Source: Protonemura montana
Taxonomy: Eukaryota; Arthropoda; Insecta; Plecoptera; Nemouridae
Assembly (NCBI GenBank): GCA_947568835.1
Contig: OX387606.1
Span: 25,180,111-25,244,110 of the forward strand
Length of the DNA stretch: 64,000 nt
Direction: 5' to 3'
Shown here piece after piece: positions 12,701-27,400 of this stretch (positions within the stretch are counted from its first letter, which is position 1; every line of letters starts with the position of its first letter). The notes below the pieces were generated by a model. It saw only the letters and a list, made by a program, of their open reading frames with translations, was not told the DNA's origin and did not search any database. The translations under genes were made by a program, and so were the position numbers.

Positions 12701-15700
12701 ATACCTCCCGACGTTTTCGAAGGTTTTGGTCACGACTATCCAAACCTAACGCTTACCTTTCCATTCCACAAACTTACCTTGATTTAAACACAACTGATCT
12801 TTTATATTGCTTCGATTACTATCGATTACTATCGATTATTATCCTGCCCGTAATCGACCTTCTAGTGCAATCAGGTTCATAACATTTCTGCATAGAATCC
12901 GACTGCCGCGAAACTGGTGATAGAAATACCAGGTCAGTTCATGGTCGTTTGCACAGCTTCATAATTAATTTCCCTTTCCTTATCAACAGAAAGAATCGCA
13001 TGGCAGGTAAGTAATTGCCAGAATAACAATTGGCTGCCACTGTACATGACACCACAGCAATAAGTGAAACTGTAATTATTAGATAACTTTTAACACAATT
13101 TTACTTTTACTTTGTTGGCGTTCATGAGTTATGGACATTTTGACTTCTGTGACTTGAAGAGGCAACTCTTTATCTTGATCTTGTGATTGTTTGTGTTAAT
13201 CGATGGTGAAACCGTTCATCGGATGGCATATTATTTGGGTATACGCTGGGTTATCAGGCTGTGAGTTCCAAATGCCGTGGTCATCACTAGGTTAGGTACT
13301 GGGTGGGGGGTGTTTCTAATTCTTTACCTTTAGTCTATTCACTAGTTATAGCTCATAGATAGTTCATTCCTCTCAACACTAAAACTACTACTTGGTGTTG
13401 GGGTAGCTGCAATCGCGCTTTCCTCGGGTGGGTTGAATGAGTACGTTGACTGCTTGGAAAAACCATTGCATACCCATCCAGATCATACGAACCGCTACAA
13501 TACACGGACTACCCACTTTTCGGAATAAACTTTGCTTTTCGAGTTTTTATAGTGCAGGTTGTAGGGAGATTAAGAATTGTCGTTGCAAAACGCATTTTAA
13601 AGTTTTGCAAAGAGTATTTATTGGGCGTATACCCTGTATATTTTTTTTGGGTATACGCTCGGTGTCAAAAAGTGTTTTGGGTATACGGCTAATACCCTCG
13701 TATACCCGCTCGACTACACTACTGGTTATTATTTGGCTGGAAGGTTCGGTGGTTCATTTTGCTGGGCGAAGTTAGACCAGGGTTGACCTGGGAATGACCT
13801 GGGGATGACCTGGGGTCGGAGCTGCGGTGGTCTGGTCTATGGTCAGGGTAACGAAAGAAACATTTGGTTGCACGCTGCTAAAACGTAGCTCAGCGAGATG
13901 CAGATGACGGCGACAGGTGCATTCACGTCATGGCCAGCGATACTGGTACCTTTCATCTATGATGGAACCAACCGAAAGGTTTGTCGTGTTGGAAACACCG
14001 GTTCTCGTTAGATCACCGAAGTTAAACAACACTGCGCTGAGTCACCGTATTGGATGGGTGACCATCATACACATGACCAGTTCTGTTTGGGAGAGAGGTT
14101 GGAGGGATGCAAGTTAAGCAACACTGTGCTGGGTCAGGTATTGGATGGGTGACCATCATACACATGACCAGTTCTGTTCGGGAGAGAGGTTGGAGGGATG
14201 AAAGTTAAGCAACACTGCGCTGGGTCAGGTATTGGATGGGTGACCATCATACACATGACCAGTTCTGTTCGGGAGAGAGGTTGGAGGAATGAAAGTTAAG
14301 CAACACTGCGCTGGGTCAGGTATTGGATGGATGACCATCACACACATGGCGAGTTCTGTTCGGGAGAGAGGCTGGAGGGATGAAAGTTAGTACAGCAACT
14401 TCACTCGCCTTGCTTATCAACCTCTCGACAGCATGGATTTGTGGAGGAATCCTGTTGTTCACGTTGTACCGTCCTTCGGAAGGGACGTTAAGCCGGTGGT
14501 TCCCTTGGTGCTCTTGGACAGGAGTAGGCAACGTGCCGGCACCGGTTTTCCCCTCCTCCCTTCTAGGCTAGGTAAAGATAACCCTTATCCTTGTTATGAT
14601 TCATTCACCGACAACTAATACCAGAATTGTGTGTCGTTGCATACGAGTAATCAATGATTGCGATTTGATTTCAGGCACCAACATCGCTTTCCGCAAGCCA
14701 ACTAACCAGTCGACGTCGGTACGTGGCGGCGCCTCGGGCAACGCTAACGACGGTCAGAAGACGACGGTGCACGACGGCCGTCAGTGCACGGAGACGCTCA
14801 AAGAGGCGTCGCCCTGGTGGAAGGTCGACCTACTAAAGCCGTACCCCATCCGAGTTGTACGAGTCACCACGAGGGGATGCTGTGGTGAGCACAATGTCAT
14901 ACTTCGTTAAACACAATGATGTAATCAGGCGCCAATGATGGACCATCCTTTTCTCTATCCAGGTTATTAGAGATCAGCTGGCTGGATCCTATGCTCTGTC
15001 CATGTTATTTGAGACCAGCTGGCTGGATCCTACGCTCTATCCATGTTATTTGAGATCAGCTGACTGGATCCTATGCTCTATCCAGGTTATTTGAGATCAG
15101 CTGGCTGGATCCTATACTCCCTCCAGGTTATTTGAGATCAGCTGACTGGATCCTATGTTCTATCCAGGTTATTTGAGATCAGCTGGCTGGATCCTATGCT
15201 CTATCCAGGTTATTTGAGATGAGCTGGCTGGATCCTATGCTCTATCCATGTTATTTGAGATCAGCTGGCTAGATCCTATGCTCTATCCATGTTATTTGAG
15301 ATCAGCTGGCTGGATCCTATGCTCTATCCAGGTTATTTGAGATCAGCTGGCTGGATCCTATGTTCTATCCATGTTATTTGAGATCAGCTGGCTGGATCCT
15401 ATGCTCTATCCATGTTATTTGAGATCAGCTGGCTGGATCCTATGCTCTATCCAGGTTATTTGAGATCAGCTGGCTGGATCCTATGCTCTATCCAGGTTAT
15501 TTGAGATCAGCTGGCTGGATCCTATGTTCTATCCATGTTATTTGAGATCAGCTGGCTGGATCCTATGCTCTATCCATGTTATTTGAGATCAGCTGGCTGG
15601 ATCCTTTGCTCTATCCATGTTATTTGAGATCAGCTGGCTGGATCCTATGCTCTATCCATGTTATTTGAGATCAGCTGGCTGGATCTAGCAGGGGACAGTT

Positions 15701-18439
15701 CCCCAAGCTTATCTACCGTTAGGTGAAAAATCTCTTTTGTGAAAAAAAGCAAAAACCAAGACATGTTTTTTGTTCCTTTCAAACACACTTTGATTGTTTT
15801 GAAATTTAAGGAAAAATACGCCACATGACGTTCTAACGGCAATTCGGCACCTGTTTTAAACTTTTAATCACCTTCTGTGCATCTAGAGATCTAGAGCTCC
15901 ACTTTCCCATGGCCACAGCGAAAAAAAAACATATTTTATTGCTTTTATGCACACAATAGAAATGGTCTTCGCATTATTCTTTGCCCGTGTATTTAACCGC
16001 CATTTGGCTCTTATTTGTGCAGGTCATCAGCCATTACAGGACTTGGAGGTTAGAGTTGGCAACAGTAGCACCGATCTGCAGAGGAATCCTTTGTGCGCTT
16101 GGTATCCAGGAACAATAGGTAGGCCAAACAACGCAGATACCAATTCTTTGATTGCTTAAATGCACATTATTTGTTGAAAACAAAAAACATTGCAGCTTTT
16201 CTCTTTGCTAACTCTAAGTGGTTTTGTTGCAGAGGAGGGCGTCACGAAGACGTTCACTTGTGCCCGAATCTTGGTAGGCCAACATGTCTTCCTGCAGTTG
16301 GTTGGTGTTGAGGGTTCGCTCTCCCTCTGCGAAGTCGAAGTCTTCACTACAGAAGGTAACACAATATGCACTGCTCTGGCTTCTGTCTGCTTCGAATTAC
16401 ACGACCCAACTCATACCTCATGGCTAAGCTAGGTTAGGTTCGTATTCACAATCAATTTGCCTTTTTTAGAGCTTCCTGAATCACTGTCTGTTGGGGAGTT
16501 GTTGTGTAACAAGGTTATAATTGATTTATCTAGGAGGCCTGGCGGACGAAAACAATAATTTAACTGCCAAATTCGAGTATTGCTTTGATTGCAAATGTCA
16601 CATAACCTACAAAAGGGCAAATAATTGTGAACCATGCTCAGCAACATTGCAGTATCTAGAGGATTAACACACCGAAAGGTTTGCTGTGTTGGAAACACCG
16701 GTTCTCGTTAGATCACCGAAGTTAAGCAACACTGCGCTGGGTCAGGTATTGGATGGGTGACCATCATACACATGACCAGTTCTGTTCGGGAGAGAGGTTG
16801 GAGGGATGAAATTTAAGCAACACTGCGCTGAGTCAGGTATTGGATGAGTGACCATCATACACATGACCAGTTCTGTTCGGGAGAGAGGTTGGAGGGATGA
16901 AAGTTAAGCAACACTGCGCTGGGTCAGGTATTGGATGGGTGACCATCATACACATGACCAGTTCTGTTTGGGAGAGAGGTTGGAGGGATGAAAGTTAAGC
17001 AACACTGCGCTGGGTCAGGTATTGGATGGGTGACCATCATACACATGACCAGTTCTGTTCGGGAGAGAGGTTGGAGGGATGAAATTTAAGCAACACTGCG
17101 CTGAGTCAGGTATTGGATGAGTGACCATCATACACATGACCAGTTCTGTTCGGGAGAGAGGTTGGAGGGATGAAAGTTAGTACAGCAACTTCACTCGCCT
17201 TGCTTATCAACCTCTCGACAGCATGGATTTGTGGAGGAATCCTGTTGTTCGAGTTGTACCGTCCTTCGGAAGGGACGTTAAGCCGGTGGTCCCCTTGGTG
17301 CTCTTCGACAGGAGTAGGCTACGTGCCGGCACCGGGTTTCCCCTCCTCTCTTTTAGGCTAGGTTAGGTTCATTATCATCCTCATCCACTCATTCACCGAC
17401 GCCATTAGACCAGTGCCGCTTGGCCAGATGTCAAAACAGTGCGCCGTTAAACACGGATTAACAACTAAAATATAACAGGATTACCATGATTTTTAATTCA
17501 AACTCACAGCGAAAGTAAACGCATGAAACAACAAATGAAACTGTCTTTGCTCCCTTGCAGAGTTCTCGAACGAGCGATGTGTCCCCAAGGGGGCGTCCGC
17601 GGACGTGGAGGTGTCTGCGTTCGATCGAACGTGCTATGAATTTGCCATCTCGAAGGGTGGTTCATTCCAAGAAGCTCGTTCGCACTGCCAGGCTCACAAC
17701 GGAGACTTGATCCACGGACTGTCACCTCCAGCCACCAGCTTCCTGCTGGCGGAACTGGAGCAACGTAAACCCGTGCTCAAGACGCAGTTGGTCTGGATGG
17801 GAGCTCAGCGTGAGCCGGGAGTCACGTCCCGTACCTGGAGATGGGTCAACGGTTAGTGCCAGCGTTACTGTAATTAGTACCATAATGAGTTGCAGAAATA
17901 TACTCCGGATATTCATTCATTTTAAGTTAAGTTGACCAGAAATTATCATCTCTGATGGGTCTCTGATAGGTAACTTGCTTCAGTTCTGAAAAACTTCACT
18001 AAATCTTGCAATCCAACTGCCTTTGATATGCCTTTGATGTGCCTTTGATATTTCTTTGATATGCCTTTGATATGCTTCCTTGTTCAAGTCTAAGTACACA
18101 TAAAAGGCTTACTCTCCAGTATAGCCTTAACTTTTCTTTTACAAAAGAGTTCGGAAAATTGAATCCAAACTCTCAAAATTGACTCAAAACTGCGTATCTT
18201 CCTTCTCAACAACCCTTTCTACTCCCTCGATGAATATCAATCTCTATAATACTTTACTCTTATCAATATTATAGCATATAATAAATATAAATACAAATAC
18301 AAGCATCAACAGAGAGGGAAATACCAGGACAGCGCTGGTTTGGCAGACGTGTAGTGTAGGAACTGAAGTGATTCTAAAATGTAAAAATGTAAAACTGACG
18401 CTCCAATATTACCAATAATGTAATCAATCTGGAATAAAA

Positions 18440-18482
<43 letters not shown>

Positions 18483-21400
18483 AGTGTAACGTTATGTTTA
18501 CTTGCAGGGGATGTTATAAGCCGACCTGCGTGGGGCAAAGATCAGCCCAACAATTACAATGGAGAACAGAACTGCGTGGTGCTCGACGGGGGCCGAAGCT
18601 GGCTTTGGAACGATGTTGGCTGCAACCTCGACTACCTGCACTGGGTTTGCCAGCACTGTAAGTTGTCATAGGCGTCTATAAATAACAATCAGCAAGCAAA
18701 TGTACCACATGCTGGACCTAGATTGATTCATGCATCAGACATTTCATTTGAGACATAGTTGCAAGGCAAAAAGAAGATTGAACTGCCACAATGCAACTAG
18801 TTTTAGCGTTGAGTGTGCAGGTTCTAGGTAGAGACGAAACGTTGATGTTAAACCGTTGAGTGTGCAGGTTCTAGGTAGAGACAGAACGTTAATGTTAAAC
18901 CGTTGAGTGTGCAGGTTCTAGGTAGAGACAGAACGTTGATGTTAAACCGTTGAGTGTGCAGGTTCTAGGTAGAGACATAACGTTAATGTTAAACCGTTGA
19001 GTGTGCAGGTTCTAGGTAGAGACAGAACGTTAATGTTAAACCGTTGAGTGTGCAGGTTCTAGGTAGAGACAGAACGTTAATGTTAAACCGTTGAGTGTGC
19101 AGGTTCTAGGTAGAGACAGAACGTTGATGTTAAACCGTTGAGTGTGCAGGTTCTAGGTAGAGACAGAACGTTGATGTTAAACCGTTGAGTGTGCAGGTTC
19201 TAGGTAGAGACAGAACGTTAATGTTAAACCGTTGAGTGTGCAGGTTCTAGGTAGAGACAGAACGTTGATGTTAAACCGTTGAGTGTGCAGGTTCTAGGTA
19301 GAGACAGAACGTTGATGTTAAACCGTTGAGTGTGCAGGTTCTAGGTAGAGACAGAACGTTAATGTTAAACCGTTGAGTGTGCAGGTTCTAGGTAGAGACA
19401 GAACGTTAATGTTAAACCGTTGAGTGTGCAGGTTCTAGGTAGAGACAGAACGTTAATGTTAAACCGTTGAGTGTGCAGGTTCTAGGCAGAGACAGAACGT
19501 TAATGTTAAACCGTTGAGTGCAGGTTCTAGGTAGAGACAGAACGTTGATGTTAAACCGTTGAGTGTGCAGGTTCTAGGTTGAGACAGAACGTTGATGTTA
19601 AACCGTTGAGTGTGCAGGTTCTAGGTAGAGGCAGAACGTTAATGTTAAACCGTTGAGTGTGCAGGTTCTAGGTGGAGACAGAACGTTGATGTTAAGCCGT
19701 TGAGTGTGCAGGTTCTAGGTAGAGACAGAACGTTAATGTTAAACCGTTGAGTGTGCAGGTTCTAGGTGGAGACAGAACGTTGATGTTAAGCCGTTGAGTG
19801 TGCAGGTTCTAGGTAGAGACAGAACGTTAATGTTAAACCGTTGAGTGTGCAGGTTCTAGGTAGAGACAGAACGTTAATATTAAACCGTTGAGTGTGCAGG
19901 TTCTAGGTAGAGACGAAACGTTGATGTTAAACCGTTGAGTGTGCAGGTTCTAGGTAGAGACAGAACGTTAATGTTAAACCGTTGAGTGTGCAGGTTCTAG
20001 GTAGAGACAGAACGTTAATGTTAAACCGTTGAGTGTGCAGGTTCTAGGTAGAGACAGAACGTTGATGTTAAACCGTTGAGTGTGCAGGTTCTAGGTAGAG
20101 ACAGAACGTTGATGTTAAACCGTTGAGTGTGCAGGTTCTAGGTAGAGACAGAACGTTAATGTTAAACCGTTGAGTGTGCAGGTTCTAGGTAGAGACAGAA
20201 CGTTGATGTTAAACCGTTGAGTGTGCAGGTTCTAGGTAGAGACAGAACGTTGATGTTAAACCGTTGAGTGTGCAGGTTCTAGGTAGAGACAGAACGTTAA
20301 TGTTAAACCGTTGAGTGTGCAGGTTCTAGGTAGAGACAGAACGTTAATGTTAAACCGTTGAGTGTGCAGGTTCTAGGTAGAGACAGAACGTTAATGTTAA
20401 ACCGTTGAGTGTGCAGGTTCTAGGCAGAGACAGAACGTTAATGTTAAACCGTTGAGTGCAGGTTCTAGGTAGAGACAGAACGTTGATGTTAAACCGTTGA
20501 GTGTGCAGGTTCTAGGTAGAGGCAGAACGTTAATGTTAAACCGTTGAGTGTGCAGGTTCTAGGTGGAGACAGAACGTTGATGTTAAGCCGTTGAGTGTGC
20601 AGGTTCTAGGTAGAGACAGAACGTTAATGTTAAACCGTTGAGTGTGCAGGTTCTAGGTGGAGACAGAACGTTGATGTTAAGCCGTTGAGTGTGCAGGTTC
20701 TAGGTAGAGACAGAACGTTAATGTTAAACCGTTGAGTGTGCAGGTTCTAGGTGGAGACAGAACGTTGATGTTAAGCCGTTGAGTGTGCAGGTTCTAGGTA
20801 GAGACGGAACGTTAATGTTAAACCGTTGAGTGTGCAGGTTCTAGGTAGAGACAGAACGTTAATATTAAACCGTTGAGTGTGCAGGTTCTAGGTAGAGACA
20901 GAACGTTAATGTTAAACCGTTGAGTGTGCAGGTTCTAGGTCGAGACAGAACGTCAATGTTAAACCGTTGAGTGTGCAGGTTCTAGGTAGAGACAGAACGT
21001 TGATGTTAAACCGTTGAGTGTGCAGGTTCTAGGTAGAGACAGAACGTTAATGTTAAACTGTTGAGTGTGTAGGTTCTAGGTAGAGGCAGAACGTTAATGT
21101 TAAACTGTTGAGTGTGCAGGTTCTAGGTAGAGACAGAACGTTAATGTTAAACCGTTGAGTGTGCAGGTTCTAGGTAGAGACAGAACGTTAATGTTAAACC
21201 GTTGAGTGTGCAGGTTCTAGGTAGAGACAGAACGTTAATGTTAAACCGTTGAGTGTGCAGGTTCTAGGTAGAGACAGAACGTTAATGTTAAACCGTTGAG
21301 TGTGCAGGTTCTAGGTAGAGACAGAACGTTGATGTTAAACCGTTGAGTGTGCAGGTTCTAGGTAGAGACAGAACGTTGATGTTAAACTGTTGAGTGTGCA

Positions 21401-24400
21401 GGTTCTAGGTAGAGACAGAACGTTAATGTTAAACCGTTGAGTGTGCAGGTTCTAGGTAGAGACAGAACGTTGATGTTAAACCGTTGAGTGTAGGTTCTAG
21501 ATAGAGACAGAACGTTAATGTTACAGTCTATGCCTGAAAGATTGGCGCCAAATGACTACCTTACCGACAAAAATGCAGAGTACCGGAACATCACGTTAAG
21601 TGGAGCCACTGTCGTATGAAATTTAATTTCCATATTTCTCGTAGATTAACTCGCTCTTGAGACTTTTCATGCTTAAAAAATCTCCATCAATGTTTACCTC
21701 AACGATTGATAAACACGTAACGATATTCAGTGCTATTCTTGTGCTAAACTTACCTAATTTAGTTCTGGTATTTTTCTAGTAACGAACGATGTCTCTCTTC
21801 CTTGCAGCTTCTGCCTCGTGTGGCAGTCCAGATAAGCTGGTCAATACCACGATAATATCGGCCAATCACAACGAAGGAGCTTCGATCTCGTACAAATGTC
21901 CGATCGGTCAGATGCTCGTTGGAGACTCGAACAGAACTTGCCGCGAGGGATTCTGGTCGGGACGAGCTCCGTCTTGCAAATGTAAGCTCCTGATTATTAC
22001 AGATTCTTCCCGGATAGAAATAAGTTGAAAATAGCACTTTCAGGGTCTAAAATGGAACTATAAGTTTCTAAAATAGTAATTAGTATAATAATTAATAATA
22101 ATTACTTGAAGAAGTAACAGGTACAAGTTACAAACGTTGGGAAATTTAGTTGTTCTTCACTTAGCATTCCAAACCCAGTTGAAATAGTTTTTGTTAAAAC
22201 TAGTGCTAAGTTTACATCAAGTAGACATGAGTCTGGAAACAATCATAAACTTGAGTGAGCTCCATTGTAATATCCCATGTGCTAGGCTATGCTATGCTAG
22301 GCTAGACTAGGCCAGGCTATGCTAGGCTATGCTATGCTTTGCTATGCTAGGCCAGGCTATGCTATGCTAGGCTATGCTAGGCTATGCTATGCTAGGCTAT
22401 ACTATGCTAGGCTAGGCTATGCTAGGCTAGGCTAGGCTAGGCTATGCTATGCTAGGCTAGGCTATGCTATGCTATGCTATGCTTTGCTAGGCTATGCTAG
22501 GCTATGCTAGGCTCGGCTATGCTATGCTAGGCTATGCTAGGCTAGGCTATGCTATGCTAGGCTAGGTTAGGCTATGCTATGCTATGCTATACTATGCTAT
22601 GCTATGTTATGTTATGTGCTATGCTATGCTAGGCTATGCTTTGCTATGCTATGCTATGCTAGGCTAGGCTACGCTAGCGAACATGAAACGTAAGATACCA
22701 AGGTACTGACTCTTGTACCTTGCAGACATTGACTGCGGTGAGGTCTCCAGCGGACTGGATCACGGCAAGGTGATCTTGGAAGACAAACGCACGACCTACG
22801 GAGCTTCGGCCGTCTACTCTTGCCACGAGAACTACACACTCATCGGCCACGAGAGAAGGAAATGCCACGACGACGGCAAATGGACCGGCGACCTTCCCCA
22901 GTGTCTGTGTGAGTAACCATTTCACTGCAGCTTGTCGGGAGCCTAACGCAGAGTTTCGAGCTTGAATTGATGCTAATCACCAACGGAACTGCTACAAAGT
23001 AGCACAAGCCAATACCATTTAACCATATTTACTTTTGTCGTGACTACGTCTTAAAGCTCATTATATAGGGAGGCATGTACGGATTTGCTCTCCAAAATAG
23101 CCGATGTGTAACAACCCCTACAGCCCACAGGAAGCAAAGTACAGAGTGCGATTTATCATCATTCAATAGTTCAGATAATTCTCTAGAAGTGTCTTTTTTT
23201 TTATTTTTGATAAACTAAATATTGGAGGCGTGAGAGGAGGCGGCGTTTTTAATGCTCTCCATAAGACCAATGTTAAATTATGCAAAATGGCAAATGTTTA
23301 ACAAGCCCTATAGCTTACGTTTGGCAGCTGACGTCATTTTGTTGTATCCTTTGCGTTCGCTTCTGTTTCTTGACGTCAGATTTCACTTCATGTCATAAAA
23401 AATGGCGACCCTCGTTTTCGTACGAGATTCAAACGCAAACATTTTAAACAGAGATATTTTATTCAAAATTGGATTTAGAAGAGATTAAAAAAAATTTCTC
23501 ACAAAAAAAAATAAAAAAATATTTTAAAATTTAAAGAGATTTCCCTATTCTAGATATGTTTATTAATTATTTATCGTATGTCCTTGCAGTTGACTGGTGT
23601 GGAGAGCCTCCTCCAGTGACTGGTGGTTCTGTGAAGACTTCGGGCCATCGTTCGGGTGGGACAGCAACTTACACCTGCCAGGCGGGTTACCTTCTTTCCG
23701 GCACCGGCGTTCTATCTTGTGGACTTGGAGGGGCGTGGTCGGGCAAGGCACCGATATGCCGGTACGTTGGCAATACTGATACAAACAATACAGGAATAAT
23801 ACATATTTATTTATTCATTTTTTTCCTAGAAAAAAAACTGCTATTTGCATGTGACATACAGATGACAAAAAAAAAATACTGAAACTATTTTCTAATACTA
23901 ATTCTAAAATATTTCTTCTGAAAATTTTTACATTATTTTCGGTCCCTTCCATTGCACATTTCGTCATTTCATTCCAATCTTTACTCGTTCTGATGTGAAT
24001 AACATTTATTCGTTAATAAATGTGAACTAATGGTTGATGCTGACGTGTTTCCTGGTTGCTTAGCAGCGTAAAACTTTCACTGATACGACCATAATGATGT
24101 AAAATCATGCATCATGATATTGCTATACATTTACTTAATAGCTTTATGTTGCTTCAACTAAGATGGGTTTTATTACTATTATTCAGGAAGGAAGAAAAGG
24201 ATTTCATCAAAGTATAATAAGTTACCAGTGTTCTAATTGATATTATACATCAAACCACACGATATAATAATAATAATAATGGTTTTATTAGCAACTCAGG
24301 ATTATACACAATAAATATGCACCATTCGGTGGTTACTATAAAGTTTTACAATATTACGTTCTGAAAAGAACGCACGTAACAGAGAATCGCAGCCTCTCAT

Positions 24401-27400
24401 TGAATTGCGAAGCGTTTGGCACGGAAATAAACGCTTGTCTTTGTTAACGCAGCTACGTTGATTGCGGGTCCCCGGCGAACGTAGATCACGGTCGCTACGA
24501 GCTCGTCAACGGCACGACTACGCACGGCAGCAAGGCCAAGTACTTGTGTGAGAAAGATCACTGGCTCGACGGAGAAGAAACTCTCACCTGCACCCGGGAA
24601 GGGAAGTGGTCTGCAGATGCTCCCAGCTGTGTTTGTGAGTAATGTTAGACAATCTTTCTCAGCGGTGATTTTGTCAATTTACAAGGACATCTCTCAAATT
24701 TCAACTCTGAAAGGGACTTTGCCTAAATATCTCTGAGGAAATGTTAGTTCAGGATTTAGTTTGACTGTATTTGGTGCTGAAATGCCTTCACAAGGGGTGT
24801 AAATGGCACTTTCATGGTCTTAAATTTCACATTCAGGGTAGAAAATGACACTTTTCGGGCAGAAAATGGCACTTTCAAGGCCTAACATGGCACTGTAAGG
24901 GTCGTTATAGTCGTTTACTGTCGAAATTTATTTAATGCGGTCGTTGGATCTAATTTCAGAATACATGTGAGCTCAAGTTTTTTGTTGGCAAGTTCTAAAA
25001 TTCTGGTCAAATACATTAAATCAGACCTTAATCTCAACCTGCCGTTATGAATTTTACTAAAAATATTTTATAATTATTTATTTATTCTCATATTTAGGCA
25101 TGGTACATGTTCTCATGCAAGTTCTTAAAGTAATAGGAAAGTACATTTCTGTTAAATCATGATCGCAGGTTGTATGGTGTACGATTAGTGTTACATTAAA
25201 TTAAATTTAGTAATACAGTGAAGTTATACAATGAAATTAGCCAAGTTATTTCAAGTTAGCTACGTTATTTACAGAACTAGTCTTTTGGATTGTTCCGTCA
25301 TTGGTTTTCTTTCAACCGGCGTCTGAATTCTCACTAAATTCTCATTCATAGTGGCAAGTTTTAAAATTCTGGTCAAAAACATTAAATCAGACCGTAATCT
25401 CAACCTGTCGTTATGAATTTTACTAAAAATACGCAAGTTAAAATGTGCTCTTAGCCTTCTTCTTCTCATAACCGTGCCGTCGATTTTCTGTGAGAAGAAT
25501 GACATCATTATTACTAACCAATTCACTAACCAATGTAAGATATTGAAATAAAGAAATTGTAATCAGGTAAATAAGATGGCTATAACAATGAAGCTGATAT
25601 CTACATCATGTCTCTGTCCTGCAGTGATTACCTGCGAGGAGCCCGAAGTTCCGCCCGGAAGCTACGTCGTCGGCTACGACTTCAACGTTCACTCGACGAT
25701 CGAATACAACTGCGAGGCGGGTCACGTGCTTCAAGGACGCAGCACGTTGCAGTGCACATCGCAAGGGGATTGGTCGGGAGACTCACCCAAGTGCCACTGT
25801 GAGTCTAAACACTTTGCTGGACCTAGTTTCATCCTAATACAGCAACAAATCCAACATCAAATTGGAGTTATTCGAGTTTGACAGGTTGTGACGTGATATA
25901 GCGTCACTAGAATCAGAGTGACTGTGAGTATTCACAGCCTCTTGGTTCTACTCCTTGGAGAACTGTCATTCTCATCAAATACACTAAAATCATCTCAAAA
26001 AGCCAGTGTCCAGATAGCTCAATTGGTTAGAGCAACACCCGCGACAGGTGGAGATCGGGGTCCAAGTAGCTCAATTGGTTAGAGCAACACCCGAGACAGG
26101 TGGAGATCGGGGTCCAAGTAGCTCAATGGTTCAGAGCAACACCCGTGACAGGTGGAGATCGGGGTCCAAGTAGCTCAATTGGTTAGAGCAACACCCGAGA
26201 CAGGTGGAGATCGGGGTCCAAGTAGCTCAATTGGTTAGAGCAACACCCACGACAGGTGGAGATCGGGGTCCAAGTAGCTCAATTGGTTAGAGCAACACCC
26301 GCGACAGGTGGAGATTGGGGTCCAAGTAGTTCAATTGGTTAGAGCAACACCCGCGACAGGTGGAGATCGGGGTCCAAGTAGTTCAATTGGTAAGAGCAAC
26401 ACCCGCAACAGGTGGAGATTGGGGTCCAAGTAGCTCAATTGGTTAGCACTAGTTTTAACAAAAACTATGTGAAATGGGTTTTGAATGCTAAGTGAAGAAC
26501 AACTAAATTTCCCGACGTTTCGTAACTTGTACCTGTTACTTTATCAAGGGTAAGAGCAGTCCTGACAATTTTCCGATAACAAAAAACCACAAATAATTAT
26601 AACAATTACCAAGTTCAAGCTTCCTAAATGCATCTAAATAAAATAATCAGAATAATTATTATAATTAATAATAATTTATTATTATTAATTATAAAAAAGA
26701 ACAAAAAGAGTCTAAGAACCGTCAGTGCTAACGGTTGGTTGATTCTTGCAGACGTGGATTGCGGAAAGATCCCCCCGATGCTCTACGGGACGGTGAACTA
26801 CACGAACGGGACGACTTACCTCGGCAGCGAAGTTACTTACACCTGTTCGCGCAACTACCGCCTCGTAGGCGTGACTTCGAGGAAGTGCTCGGAGAACAGT
26901 CAGTGGAGCGGGGAGTCGCCAAGGTGTGAAGGTACGTAACAACTCAACGACATAACCTCATTTCTTGACCATTTTACCGACCTAATCATCTTAATTTTAT
27001 CATTAATCATTAATTCATCATTTTAATTCATCTTAAATATAAGATGTCGTGAATAAATGTTCCAACGGAAGGCGAGCTAAGACTGCTGGAAGAAATTCTC
27101 TGCATTCAGGATTGTTTCCAGACTCAAGTCTACTTGATCTAAACTTAGCGTAAGTTTTAACAAAAACTATTTCAACTGGGTTTTGAATGCTAAGTAAAGG
27201 GCTACTAAATTTCCCAACGTTTCGCAACATATACTAGTTACTTCTTCAAAGGTTAACAGTCCTGACAATTTTCCAATAACAAAATTACCACATAAAATTA
27301 TAACAATTACCAAGTTCAAGCTTCCTAAATGCATCTAAATAAAATAATCAGGGTCAATAACTCAAAAAACTAATATATTTTGTATTTTCTGAATTATAAA

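Larger units (their letters stand above)
7523..14674 (+). other. fw large intron (7.1 kb) loaded with repeats
   Basis: It holds a 41-bp array, a 21-bp array, two 5S-SINEs, two hairpin-element copies and one MITE, listed separately. The stretches 7523-8074, 8707-9089, 9611-10048, 11371-12160 and 12471-13231 show nothing I can name. A 155-residue minus-strand frame at 7515-7982 overlaps the splice donor and resembles no family I know. Confidence 0.7.

Noticed and set aside
24990-25433. Direct repeats as ends of a retroelement
   Set aside because: The repeats are only about 80 bp, lie about 360 bp apart, and show no primer-binding site, polypurine tract or coding sequence between them.
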